Origin: Luteolibacter sp.
GTDB lineage: Bacteria > Verrucomicrobiota > Verrucomicrobiia > Verrucomicrobiales > Akkermansiaceae
Direction of reading: 5' to 3'
Assembly (NCBI GenBank): GCA_030696085.1
Contig: JAUYNL010000053.1
Location: 1-64,000, forward strand
DNA: 64,000 bases
Below, in pieces: positions 33,798 through 42,108 of this stretch (the stretch's first letter is position 1; every line of letters starts with the position of its first letter). The position numbers and the translations under genes were made by a program. The notes below the pieces were generated by a model, which had not been told where the DNA came from, ran no database searches, and saw only the letters and a list, made by a program, of their open reading frames with translations.

Positions 33798-35288
33798 TCA
33801 TAGGGCTTCGGGGTGTGATCGAACGGAGGAAGCCGGGGCATGGGTGCGCGCATGTGATGGCTGGGGCTCGCGGTGCAGGAAATTCCCCCAGCCGGGCGCG
33901 CCGCACCATTCGCCATCGCGCAACATCACCTTGCCGCGCACGGTGACGAATTCGGCGCGGCCCTGGATGTCGAGTCCTTCGAAGGCGGAGTAGTCGCTTG
34001 CCATCGAATGGGTGGCGACCGAGATTTTCCCGGTCCACTCCGGATCCCAGATGACGAGATCCGCATCACTGCCGACTTCGATGGCGCCTTTGCGCGGATA
34101 GAGGCCGAAGATTTTCGCGGCTTGGGTGCTCGCACAGTTGACCAGCGTGTGGAGATCGATGCGGCCTCGGCAGACGCCCGCGGTATATAATAACTTCACG
34201 CGCTCCTCTACGCTCGGGATGCCGTTGGGAATGAGGGTGAAATTTCCCGGTTTGCCGGTGGTTTGGAAAGTGGCATCCACGCACTTCGCCGGATCCGGAT
34301 GGCCCATGTGCTTCTGAGTGGCGAAGTCAAACGGCGCGTGATCGGTGGCCACGGTGTTGATGGTGCCGTCTGCCAGCGCTTTCCAGAGATAGTCCTGATG
34401 CGCTTTCGAGCGGATCGGCGGACTCATTACATACTTCGCGCCTTCGAAATCCGGCAGCGCGGCGGCGCTGTCATCCAGCACCAGATAGGGGGCGACGGTT
34501 TCAATTGTGACGTCCACGCCACGGCTGCGGGCCTCGGCGAGCGCCGCGACGGCGGGCCGGTTGCTGGTGTGGACGACGTAGATCCGCGCACCGGTTAGTT
34601 CGGCGAAGGTGGCGAGGTGATGGCAGCCATCGGCCTCCACTGAGACCGGGCGCGATGGCTCGTGCCATTCCGGCCCGAGTTTGCCTTCGGCGACGAGTTT
34701 CTTCTGCGATTCCGCGATGAGTTCCGCGTTCTCGCAGTGGGCGGTGACGATCACGCCGAGTTCGGCGGCCAGCGAAAGCGTTTTGTATAACTCCGTGTCA
34801 TCGATGCCGAATGCCCCCTTGTAAGCGAGAAAGATTTTGAACGAGGCGATGCCTTCATCGGAGACCACCGTCCGCAGGCTGGCCGCGGTTTTCGCATCGA
34901 AGCCGGTCACGCCGCAGTGGAAACTGTAGTCGCATGAGGCGAGGCCGGCGGCTTTCGATTTCCAAAGCCGGATGGCTTCCAGAGGATCCTCGCCGCGCGA
35001 TGGGCAGCACATTTCGATGAGCGTGGTGGTGCCGCCCATCAGCGCGGCCTTGCTGCCGCTGGCCCAATCGTCCTTGGCATGGGTGCCCATGAACGGCAGA
35101 TGGATGTGCACGTGCGGATCGATGAATCCCGGAAACACCAGCTTGCCCGTGGTATCGATGGTCTCCGCGCCCTCCGGAGCTGATAGACCGGGGCCGATTT
35201 CCCGGATCACTCCATCCACGCACAGGATGTCGGATTGATAGCGCCGGGTGGCGGTGACGATGTCGGCGTTTTGAAGCAGCAGGTTCAT
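33798..35288 (-). CDS. Dihydropyrimidinase / D-hydantoinase
   Basis: This cyclic amidohydrolase opens dihydropyrimidine or hydantoin rings with two zinc ions. In its 496 residues the metal ligands are all visible: HxH in DPHVHIHLPF, the carboxylated Lys in FKIFLAYKG, His in TAHCENAE and in VVHTSNRP, and Asp in ATDHAPFDF. The size and the substrate-loop residues fit dihydropyrimidinase better than dihydroorotase or allantoinase, but the substrate is not certain. The start at 35288 (MNLLLQNADIVT) is preferred over the ORF track start. That longer frame lies inside the IS end, whose terminal repeat is only 14 bp upstream. The original promoter has therefore been displaced. Confidence 0.9.
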   Translation of the reverse strand: MNLLLQNADIVTATRRYQSDILCVDGVIREIGPGLSAPEGAETIDTTGKLVFPGFIDPHVHIHLPFMGTHAKDDWASGSKAALMGGTTTLIEMCCPSRGEDPLEAIRLWKSKAAGLASCDYSFHCGVTGFDAKTAASLRTVVSDEGIASFKIFLAYKGAFGIDDTELYKTLSLAAELGVIVTAHCENAELIAESQKKLVAEGKLGPEWHEPSRPVSVEADGCHHLATFAELTGARIYVVHTSNRPAVAALAEARSRGVDVTIETVAPYLVLDDSAAALPDFEGAKYVMSPPIRSKAHQDYLWKALADGTINTVATDHAPFDFATQKHMGHPDPAKCVDATFQTTGKPGNFTLIPNGIPSVEERVKLLYTAGVCRGRIDLHTLVNCASTQAAKIFGLYPRKGAIEVGSDADLVIWDPEWTGKISVATHSMASDYSAFEGLDIQGRAEFVTVRGKVMLRDGEWCGAPGWGNFLHREPQPSHARTHAPASSVRSHPEAL

Positions 35289-35301
35289 GATGTTGGAATA
35301 A

Positions 35302-35990
35302 CACAGCCGTCCCACAGGCCGGCTTGGCTTGAGGGAAAAAATCGGGCTGGAGTTGAATTGAAATCCCCGCCACTCGGCAGGGTGTTATGAACCAAACAAA
35401 ACCAGCCCGGGCCAATGTGATCGTCCTCAAGCAGATTCTCAACCTCATTCCTCGCGGAATGATCAACCGCCACGCCCTTGCCACAGGAGTGGAAGCCAAG
35501 GCCCGCTCCTTCTCGGTGCTGAGTCATCTTTCCGCGATGCTCTTCTCTTCGCCCAGCTCAAGCAGAGCCTCAAGCCCGGCAGCTTTCTCGGGCACAGCGC
35601 CAACGCGGTGAGGTGGCGGATTTTCACCGCCCTGCCCGTCTATGTGCTGCCGCGCCTCATGGCACATCTGCCGGATTGGGGGCACGGCTTCACGCGGCTC
35701 TTTACCGTCACGCGCTCCGCATTGTGGGAACGCATCGACCTGCTGGCGTTGTTGAAATCCTATGGGACAGCATCCGGGCGGTTGAAAGTGCCCGGAGCAC
35801 TCAATACCGCGTGGTTGCCGGGTTTTGCGCGCGCCAGGACGTGCTGTCATGGGACAGCATCGCCGTGTAAACACCGGGATATATCAACTGCTCGCAAAAA
35901 AGTCGCAATCGCCATTCTCCCCAAACGAGCTCAGGACCTTGCAAAATCAAGGCTCAGGGCGCGCCGTGCCCAATCTGTGGGACGGCTGTG
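35302..35990 (+). mobile_element. Deletion derivative of an IS4-family element (689 bp, MITE-like)
   Basis: Perfect 16-bp terminal inverted repeats (CACAGCCGTCCCACAG at 35302-35317 and its complement at 35975-35990) bound the element. Inside are the first 50 or so codons of an IS4-type transposase and the last 110 codons, with the DDE core deleted. The right half is collinear with 235-674 of the other copy. No clear target-site duplication flanks it. It could be moved only by a transposase supplied in trans. It lies between the dihydropyrimidinase start and the dnaB promoter. Confidence 0.85.
35387..35870 (+). pseudogene. IS4-family transposase with internal deletion and frameshift
   Basis: The N-terminal part from the ATG at 35387 (NVIVLKQILNLIPRGMINRH, KARSFSVLSHLSAMLF) matches the leading domain of IS4-type transposases. 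It breaks near 35545. From there another frame continues with QLKQSLKPGSFLGHSANAVR and the family tail (ALWERIDLLALLKSYGTASG). The YREK region and both catalytic Asp residues are lost, so no active enzyme can be made. The normal stop codon is also changed to TGC. Confidence 0.85.
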
Positions 35991-36036
35991 ATTATTTTTC
36001 AACGGCGAAGGGCTTGGAAATGAGTGGCTGGCGGGG

Positions 36037-36064
36037 TTGCCGACACCCGTTCACAAGTTAGGCC
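36037..36064 (+). promoter_or_regulatory. Predicted dnaB promoter
   Basis: TTGCCG and TAGGCC are 16 bp apart, just right of the IS end and 56 nt before the dnaB ATG. It suggests that the insertion left the dnaB promoter intact. Confidence 0.35.
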
Positions 36065-36120
36065 CAAGGTGCGGCATTGACCCGGAATCGACGGATCTGC
36101 CACGTTCTTTTCCCCTTCCC

Positions 36121-37563
36121 ATGGCTGTTGAAACTCCCGCACCTCCTTCCTTTCCGAAAACCGCATCGCTGCAACAAGGGGCGACGGCGGTGGACGATGT
36201 CACCCGCGCCCTGCCGCACGCGCTGGGGCCGGAGAAAAGCCTGCTGTCCTCGATGTTGCAGGAACCGCAGGAATACATCGGCGTGGCCATTGAGGAGAAG
36301 CTCACCCCGGAGCATTTCTATCTGCCGGCGCACTCGACCTTGTTCGGATTCCTGATCGATCTGTTCGAGGGCGGGCACGAGGTGGAGTTGGTTTCGTTGA
36401 TCCAGCGGCTGATCGATCGCGGCCTGCTGGACCGTGTGGGTGGCCCCGCGGCGCTAACGGATCTTTATACCTACGCGCCGAGTCCCGGGCACTTCCGCCA
36501 TCACCTGCAGCATGTGAAGGACAAGTACGTGCTGCGCTCCATCATCCAGAACTCCAACGAGGCGATCGCCCAGGCCTACGACGCGCCGGACGAGGTAGCA
36601 TCGTTGCTGGACACGGTGGAGGCGAAAATCCTCGCCATCCGCGAGGGCGCGGAAACCAACAAGTCTCCGACCATCAAACAGTCCGTCGAGGAGGTGCTCG
36701 AACAATTCCAATCGCTGCTGGCCGGGGAGAGGGGCGCACAGGGAATCACCACCGGCTTCGAGGAGCTTGATCGCATGAGCAGCGGCTTGAAACCGGGGGA
36801 AATGTTTGTCGTGGCCGCCCGCCCGTCGATGGGCAAGACCTCGCTGATGATGAACATCGTGGAGCACATCTGCATGGATCTGGGCAAGCCGGGCATGGTG
36901 TTTTCCTGCGAGATGAGCGCCTTCCAACTCGTGCAGCGCCTGGTTTTCTCCCGCGCGAAATTCGCCATGAGCCAGCTCTCGCGCGGCTACACGCCCAACA
37001 AGGGCGACCTCCAGCGCATCCAGCGCGCGGCGCTTGAGACCACACAGTCCAAGCTGTTCATCGATGACACGGCCGGCATTTCGATCAACGAACTGCGAGC
37101 GAAGGCGCGGCGCAAGAAGCGCGACGAGGACATCCAGTTCATCGCCATCGACTACCTACAGTTGATGAAATCCCGCACCAAGCAGGCGGAGAACTCGCGC
37201 GAGCGGGAAATCGCGGAAATTTCCGCCGGCATCAAGGGCCTGGCCAAGGAGCTAAAGCTGCCCATCGTTATTCTCGCGCAGCTCAACCGGGGGCCGGAAA
37301 GCCGCACCGGCAAGAGCCTCGGCGTGCCACGCATGTCCGACCTGCGCGAATCCGGCGCGATCGAGCAGGACGCCGACATGGTGGGCCTGCTCTACCGCAC
37401 CGCCTACTATGCCGAGGATGCCGAGGAGAAGGAAGCGGAGGCCGGCAAGGCCGAGCTGGTGCTGGCCAAGAACCGCAATGGCGAGACCGGGCACATACCG
37501 CTGACCTTCATCGCCGAGCTCATGCGTTTCGAAAGCGGAGCTCCCGCGAGAGAGGCCGAGTGA
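36121..37563 (+). CDS. dnaB: Replicative DNA helicase
   Basis: DnaB is the hexameric helicase of the replication fork. The 480-residue protein has the N-terminal primase-interaction domain (LPHALGPEKSLLSSMLQEPQ to about 175). The RecA-like C-terminal domain has GITTGFEELDRMSSGLKPG, Walker A ARPSMGKTSLMMN, the FSCEMSAFQLVQRL motif and Walker B FIAIDYLQLM. It also has the sensor ILAQLNRGPESR and the arginine-finger region LAKNRNGETG. The first 35 residues before the conserved region are rich in Ala and Pro and probably flexible. No intein is present. The ATG at 36121 is preferred; the ORF track start 28 codons earlier lies on the promoter. Confidence 0.96.
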   Translation: MAVETPAPPSFPKTASLQQGATAVDDVTRALPHALGPEKSLLSSMLQEPQEYIGVAIEEKLTPEHFYLPAHSTLFGFLIDLFEGGHEVELVSLIQRLIDRGLLDRVGGPAALTDLYTYAPSPGHFRHHLQHVKDKYVLRSIIQNSNEAIAQAYDAPDEVASLLDTVEAKILAIREGAETNKSPTIKQSVEEVLEQFQSLLAGERGAQGITTGFEELDRMSSGLKPGEMFVVAARPSMGKTSLMMNIVEHICMDLGKPGMVFSCEMSAFQLVQRLVFSRAKFAMSQLSRGYTPNKGDLQRIQRAALETTQSKLFIDDTAGISINELRAKARRKKRDEDIQFIAIDYLQLMKSRTKQAENSREREIAEISAGIKGLAKELKLPIVILAQLNRGPESRTGKSLGVPRMSDLRESGAIEQDADMVGLLYRTAYYAEDAEEKEAEAGKAELVLAKNRNGETGHIPLTFIAELMRFESGAPAREAE

Positions 37564-37660
37564 GCGCGCCATGCACCACCTTTGCCGCAGGGAGAAATGC
37601 ACCGCATCATCTTAAAGACCATGATGTGATCCGCCAATTTCCAGAATGGTGGAAATCAGC

Positions 37661-37690
37661 TTGGAATTACGCGCACGGAAACCCTAGCGT
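37661..37690 (+). promoter_or_regulatory. Predicted promoter, leaderless type, of the AhbAB-like gene
   Basis: TTGGAA and TAGCGT are 18 bp apart, and the -10 ends 8 nt before the ATG at 37699. Confidence 0.45.
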
Positions 37691-37698
37691 CCGCCCGA

Positions 37699-38739
37699 AT
37701 GAGCGCCACGACTGACAGCACCGATGCCGCCCTGCTGGGTGTTTTGCAGGAGACCGTGCCTTTCACCGAACGTCCCTTTGCGGATCTCGGGAAACGCTGC
37801 GGCCTGACCGAAGATGAGACCCTGGCCCGGGTGAAGGCGCTCAAGGAGGCCAGGGTGATCCGCCAGATCAGCGCGATTTTCGACACCCGCAGCCTCGGCT
37901 ACGCCTCCAGCCTGGTGGCCGCCAAAATCGCACCGGAACATCTCGATGCCGCCGTGGGCGTGATCAACTCGCACCCCGGGGTGAGCCACAATTACCTGCG
38001 CAATCACGAATTCAACCTCTGGTACACCATCGCCATACCACCAGTCAGCAATCTCGGTCTGGAGGGCAGCGTGGATCTTCTCCACCGCCTGTCAGGCGCG
38101 GAAACCACACGCCTGCTGCCCACACTGCGCCTGTTCAAGATCGGCGTGCGCTTTGATGTCGAGGGTGATGCGAAACCCGGCGACCAGGCGGCCCCCGCCT
38201 ACACCGAGGCGAACCGCAGCGAAACCCGCCCGCTGACGGATCAGGAAATCCAGTTCGTGCGCGTCATGCAGCGGGATATTCCGCTCGTCGCGCAGCCGTT
38301 CATGGCGATGGCGGAGGAACTCGGCCTGCCCTTCGGCGAAGCCGCCGCCATGCACGGGGAGTTTCTAAGCAGCGGCCGGATGCGGCGCTTCGCCGCCGTG
38401 CTCCACCACCGCAAGGCGGGCTTCGGGGCGAATGCCATGGGCGTCTGGGCCGGACCGCAGGACGATCCGCGGGCATTGCGCGCACTCGGTGAAACCATGG
38501 CCGGCTTCCGCGCGGTGAGCCATTGTTATCAGCGCCCGAGTTATGCCGACTGGCCCTACAATCTCTTCACCATGGTCCACGGCAAGAGCGAGCAGGAGTG
38601 CGAGCAGACGCTCGCCGCCATCGCCGAAGCCACCGGCATTTCGGACCGCCACGCGCTCTACTCGACCCGGGAATTCAAGAAGGTGAGGGTGCGCTATTTC
38701 ACCGACGAGGAAACGAATTGGGAGGAGCGCAACGCCTGA
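37699..38739 (+). CDS. Fused AhbA-AhbB-like siroheme decarboxylase (Lrp/AsnC-type)
   Basis: The 346-residue protein is a tandem of two AsnC/Lrp-like units, residues about 1-165 and 175-346. Each has an HTH-like N-terminus (PFADLGKRCGLTEDETLARV; PFMAMAEELGLPFGEAAAM). The family motifs SHNYLRNHEFNLWYT in unit 1 and SHCYQRPSYADWPYNLFTMV in unit 2 hold the His and Tyr residues of siroheme decarboxylases. These enzymes (AhbA/AhbB, NirDL) remove two acetate carboxyls from siroheme, in alternative heme or heme d1 synthesis. Usually two proteins form a heterodimer; here they are fused. No ahbC, ahbD or nir genes lie nearby. The stop codon touches the start of the HAD gene (TGAATG). Confidence 0.8.
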   Translation: MSATTDSTDAALLGVLQETVPFTERPFADLGKRCGLTEDETLARVKALKEARVIRQISAIFDTRSLGYASSLVAAKIAPEHLDAAVGVINSHPGVSHNYLRNHEFNLWYTIAIPPVSNLGLEGSVDLLHRLSGAETTRLLPTLRLFKIGVRFDVEGDAKPGDQAAPAYTEANRSETRPLTDQEIQFVRVMQRDIPLVAQPFMAMAEELGLPFGEAAAMHGEFLSSGRMRRFAAVLHHRKAGFGANAMGVWAGPQDDPRALRALGETMAGFRAVSHCYQRPSYADWPYNLFTMVHGKSEQECEQTLAAIAEATGISDRHALYSTREFKKVRVRYFTDEETNWEERNA

Positions 38740-39411
38740 ATGAAATCTCCGATGTTATATCTTTTCGACATCGATGGCACACTCGTGGACACCGGTGGCG
38801 CGGGAATGGCCGCGCTGGAGCAGGCCACCCGTGAGATCTTCGGCCAGCCCGGCCCGCCGCTCGATCTCGCCGGGGCCACGGACCTCGGCATCGTGATCGG
38901 CATCCACGAGCATTTCTCCATCGAGGCCACGCCGGAGCGCATCGCCGCCTACCTCGCCATCTATCAACAACGGCTCGACTGGAACCTCGCCCACGGCGGG
39001 CATCCCGGCCGCGTGCTCGACGGGGTTTCCAGCTTGTTGGAGGAACTCGCGGACCGCCCGCATGCCACCCTCGGCCTGCTCACGGGAAACACGGCCGGCG
39101 GGGCCGCCTCGAAAGTCCGCCATTTCGGGCTGTCCGCCTATTTCCCCTTCGGGGCCTACGGCTGCGACGATCCGGACCGCAAGCGCCTCGGCCCGATCGC
39201 CCTGGCGCGCGCCGCCGCCCATGCGGGCCGCCCGTTTTCCGCCGCCGAGACATGGGTCATCGGCGATACACCGAAGGACATTGCCTGCGCCCGGGCGATT
39301 GGCGCGCGCTGCCTCGCCGTGGCCACCGGTCGCTTCGATGCGGGGCAGCTCGAAGCCCACGGCGCGGACCGTGTTGTCGAATCACTGGAGCAGGCGGCGG
39401 ATTGGATTTGA
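38740..39411 (+). CDS. HAD-family hydrolase, phosphoglycolate phosphatase-like
   Basis: A 223-residue HAD phosphatase with all four motifs: the nucleophile in YLFDIDGTLVDTGG, the Thr of motif II in LGLLTGNTAGG, Lys in DPDRKRLGP, and the acids in VIGDTPKDIACA. The alpha-helical cap between motifs I and II is of the C1 type. Similar proteins act on phosphoglycolate or other small phosphates, and the substrate cannot be read from sequence. It starts directly at the stop codon of the siroheme decarboxylase-like gene and is probably cotranscribed with it. A GC stem with eight T follows it. Confidence 0.87.
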   Translation: MKSPMLYLFDIDGTLVDTGGAGMAALEQATREIFGQPGPPLDLAGATDLGIVIGIHEHFSIEATPERIAAYLAIYQQRLDWNLAHGGHPGRVLDGVSSLLEELADRPHATLGLLTGNTAGGAASKVRHFGLSAYFPFGAYGCDDPDRKRLGPIALARAAAHAGRPFSAAETWVIGDTPKDIACARAIGARCLAVATGRFDAGQLEAHGADRVVESLEQAADWI

Positions 39412-39420
39412 CCGATGCCC

Positions 39421-39440
39421 GCGGCCCCGCCGTTTTTTTT
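39421..39440 (+). terminator. Probable Rho-independent terminator after the HAD gene
   Basis: A short GC stem CGGC-CCC-GCCG is followed immediately by eight T, 10 bp beyond the HAD stop codon. The stem is only 4 bp, so it is a weak terminator. Confidence 0.5.
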
Positions 39441-39482
39441 CGTGTTTTCCGGCAAGGCCCTGATTGACTGCCGCAGCACCCA

Positions 39483-40862
39483 ATGATCCCTGAGACTACG
39501 GAAGATACCCTGCTGCTAGTCGATCCCGATCTGGATTTCCTGGAATGGGCCACCAAGCATTTGGCGGCGGACAAGCTGCGCATTCTGCGCTGCGACAATG
39601 CCGCCAATGCCGTGAAGGTGATAGAAAAAACCGACGTCGGCGTGGTGGTCGCGGCGATCGAAATGGAGCCCTTCGACGGCATGGAGCTGCTCGTGCGGAC
39701 CTTGCAGCAAAGCCCGCACACGCTGGTGATTCTCACTGCGGGATTTCCCACAACAGGGCAGATCATTGAAGCCACCCAGCGCGGTGCGCACGACGTGCTG
39801 CGCAAGGAATCGCTCGCCTTCGAGCTCCGCTCGGTGGTCGAGTCCGCCCTGCAAACTCGTGAGGAACGCCGCAGCGCGGACCGCTCGCCGGCCGAAATGC
39901 CGAAGCATGACGGGCGGGTGAAAATGATCGGCGTCTCGCGCGTCCTGCAGCAGGTTTTCAAACTGGTGGGACGGGTGGCGCGATCGGACGCGCCTGTTTT
40001 GATCGCCGGGGAAAGCGGCACAGGCAAGGAACTCGTGGCCAAGGCGGTGCATGAATACAGCCCGCGCCGCCAGAAGGAAATGATCACCATCAACTGCGGC
40101 GCGATCCCGGAAAACCTCCTGGAAAGCGAGTTGTTCGGACACGAAAAGGGTTCGTTCACCGGAGCGATCGCCTGTCGGGCGGGGCGCTTCGAGCAGGCCG
40201 ACGGAGGCACCTTGTTTCTTGATGAAATCGGCGACATGCCGCTCTCCATCCAGGTGAAACTGTTGCGGGTGCTGCAGGATGGCTCATTTTCCCGCGTGGG
40301 CTCCAATGCGACGATCACCACCGATGTGCGGATCATCGCCGCCACCCATAAGAATTTGGTGGAGGAGGTGGCCGCCGGGCGATTCCGCGAGGATCTTTAT
40401 TACCGGCTCAACGTGGTGGAAATCGCCATTCCACCGCTGCGCGACCGCCGCGAGGACATCCCCTTGCTCTCCGAGTTTTTCCTCCAGCGCATCACCAAGA
40501 AAAACGGCATGGCCCGCATTCTGCTCTCGGCGGAGGCGATCAACACCCTGCAATCCCACAACTGGCCGGGCAACGTCCGCGAGTTGGAAAACACCATCGC
40601 CCGGGCCTGTGCCTTGGCGACCTCCAATATCCTGCTGCCCGCCGATATTCCGCTCGCCTCCGCTCCTGGAAAATCGCCCGCCGCCCTCTCCGCCGCGCTG
40701 GATCAGTTGATCAATCTCGCCCCCACCGGTGAGAACCTGCTCGCATGGCTCGCCCGCGAAGCGGCCGGCCGCGTGGTCGAGCGCTCCGATGGCGATCTCA
40801 AGGAGGCCTCCTTATTGCTCAGTCTTCCTGCTGCCGAGCTCCGCAAACTCCTCAAACGCTGA
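39483..40862 (+). CDS. Sigma-54 activator (NtrC type) with a degenerate receiver domain
   Basis: The 459-residue protein has a receiver-like domain (1-120), a sigma-54 AAA+ domain (about 140-385) and a C-terminal Fis-like region. The AAA+ part is complete: Walker A GESGTGKE, the sigma-54 contact loop GSFTGA, Walker B GGTLFLDEIG and NWPGNVRELEN. In the receiver the site of phosphorylation reads VVVAAIEMEPFDG, so the acceptor Asp is Ala and the following Pro is Glu. The acidic pocket VDPD and the Lys in VLRKES remain. It probably is not controlled by ordinary phosphotransfer. No histidine kinase is adjacent. The final helix pair (GDLKEASLLLSLPAAELRK) is a shortened Fis HTH. Confidence 0.88.
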   Translation: MIPETTEDTLLLVDPDLDFLEWATKHLAADKLRILRCDNAANAVKVIEKTDVGVVVAAIEMEPFDGMELLVRTLQQSPHTLVILTAGFPTTGQIIEATQRGAHDVLRKESLAFELRSVVESALQTREERRSADRSPAEMPKHDGRVKMIGVSRVLQQVFKLVGRVARSDAPVLIAGESGTGKELVAKAVHEYSPRRQKEMITINCGAIPENLLESELFGHEKGSFTGAIACRAGRFEQADGGTLFLDEIGDMPLSIQVKLLRVLQDGSFSRVGSNATITTDVRIIAATHKNLVEEVAAGRFREDLYYRLNVVEIAIPPLRDRREDIPLLSEFFLQRITKKNGMARILLSAEAINTLQSHNWPGNVRELENTIARACALATSNILLPADIPLASAPGKSPAALSAALDQLINLAPTGENLLAWLAREAAGRVVERSDGDLKEASLLLSLPAAELRKLLKR

Positions 40863-40868
40863 AAACCA

Positions 40869-41492
40869 ATGTTTCAGATGATCGATCACCCGCTCATCGC
40901 CGACGAATTGACCCGCCTGCGCGATCCGCTCTGCCCGTCGCCGGAATTCCGCCAGCGCGTCCGGCGCATCGCCTCCTTGATGGTCGCGGCAGTGACGGTG
41001 GATCTGGCTACCGAAGTGGTGGAATGCAACACGCCGCTGGAAATCACCTCGGGCGGGAAACTCACGCGCGGCATCATCCTGGTGCCCGTTTTGCGTGCGG
41101 GCCTGGCGTTTCTTGATGGCTTTCTCGATCTGATGCCACAGGCCGCCGTGGCGCACATCGGATTGGCGCGCAACGAGAAAACCCTGCTGCCGGAGTCCTA
41201 TTACATGAAACATCCGCCGGTTTTGGCCGAGAAGGACATCATCATTCTCGATCCGATGCTGGCCACCGGCGGCTCCGCCATCGAAGCCGTGCGCAGCCTG
41301 CGCGAGGCCGGCGCGCGCTCGCTGCGGTTCGCCTGCATGGTCGCCGCGCCAGAGGGCGTGGCGGCATTGAGCGATGCCTTTCCGGAGTTGCCGATCTTCG
41401 CCGCCGCGCTTGATCGCTGCCTCAACGAACGCGGCTACATCTTGCCAGGTCTCGGCGATGCCGGCGACCGAATGTTCGGTACCGGGATTTGA
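40869..41492 (+). CDS. upp: Uracil phosphoribosyltransferase
   Basis: Upp salvages uracil with PRPP to make UMP. The 207-residue protein has the family N-terminus (HPLIADELTRLRDP), LVPVLRAGLAFLDGF and the PRPP loop IIILDPMLATGGSAIEAV. The uracil-binding C-terminus GYILPGLGDAGDRMFGT is present. It starts only 6 bp after the regulator gene, so the two may share a transcript. The dihydropyrimidinase at 34 kb acts on the same class of bases in the opposite, catabolic direction. Confidence 0.95.
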   Translation: MFQMIDHPLIADELTRLRDPLCPSPEFRQRVRRIASLMVAAVTVDLATEVVECNTPLEITSGGKLTRGIILVPVLRAGLAFLDGFLDLMPQAAVAHIGLARNEKTLLPESYYMKHPPVLAEKDIIILDPMLATGGSAIEAVRSLREAGARSLRFACMVAAPEGVAALSDAFPELPIFAAALDRCLNERGYILPGLGDAGDRMFGTGI

Positions 41493-41586
41493 AATGATAA
41501 GGAATAAGATCGGCTGATCGAACTAACGCACCGCAGGCGCCCAACGGCCGGGCATCCGGCTCCGGCCACAGAGCAGCTCAAAATGC

Positions 41587-41615
41587 TTGCACATCGGCTT
41601 TTGCGCGCCTACTGC
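41587..41615 (+). promoter_or_regulatory. Predicted ndk promoter, leaderless type
   Basis: TTGCAC and TACTGC are 17 bp apart, and the -10 ends 7 nt before the ATG at 41623. Confidence 0.4.
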
Positions 41616-41622
41616 CACGGCC

Positions 41623-42048
41623 ATGGCACTTGAAACCACACTGATTCTGTTCAAACCGGACGCGATTGAGAAAAACCTCACCGGCAAGGTGCTTGCCCGC
41701 TTTGAGGCCGCAGGTTTCGTAGTCCGCGGCATCAAGATGATGAAGCTCGATGATGCGATTCTCCGCGAGCACTACTCCCATGTGGCCGACAAGCCGTTTT
41801 TCCCTGATATCGTCTCCTTCATGAGCCGCACGCCGGTGATCGCGCTGGCGCTCGAGGGCGAGGACGTGATCACCAAGGTCCGCGATCTTCTCGGCCCGAC
41901 CAATTCCAAAGCCGCCGCCCCCGGCACGATTCGCGGAGATTTCGGAGAGGACATGATGGTCAACGTATGCCACGCCTCCGATTCTCCCGAGGCCGCCGCC
42001 GCCGAGGTCAAGCGCTTCTTCAGGGATGGCGAAGTTTTCGCCTGTTGA
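41623..42048 (+). CDS. ndk: Nucleoside diphosphate kinase
   Basis: Ndk equilibrates nucleoside tri- and diphosphates through a phospho-His. From Met 41623 the protein has 141 residues, the normal size. The opening TLILFKPDAIEKNLTGKVL, the middle RTPVIALALEGEDVI and the catalytic His in NVCHASDSPEAA are present. TIRGDFG supplies the substrate Arg. The usual C-terminal sequence is slightly shortened to FFRDGEVFAC. The ORF track start adds 12 codons that overlap the predicted promoter, so it is not used. Confidence 0.95.
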   Translation: MALETTLILFKPDAIEKNLTGKVLARFEAAGFVVRGIKMMKLDDAILREHYSHVADKPFFPDIVSFMSRTPVIALALEGEDVITKVRDLLGPTNSKAAAPGTIRGDFGEDMMVNVCHASDSPEAAAAEVKRFFRDGEVFAC

Positions 42049-42074
42049 GCGGGATGTGATTGCGGCATGAGCGC

Positions 42075-42102
42075 TTGTTTCATCCCGCGCGGGTGTTAGC
42101 TT
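42075..42102 (+). promoter_or_regulatory. Predicted promoter, leaderless type, of the cardiolipin synthase gene
   Basis: TTGTTT and TAGCTT are 16 bp apart, and the -10 ends 6 nt before the ATG at 42109. Confidence 0.4.
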
Positions 42103-42108
42103 GCAGTC

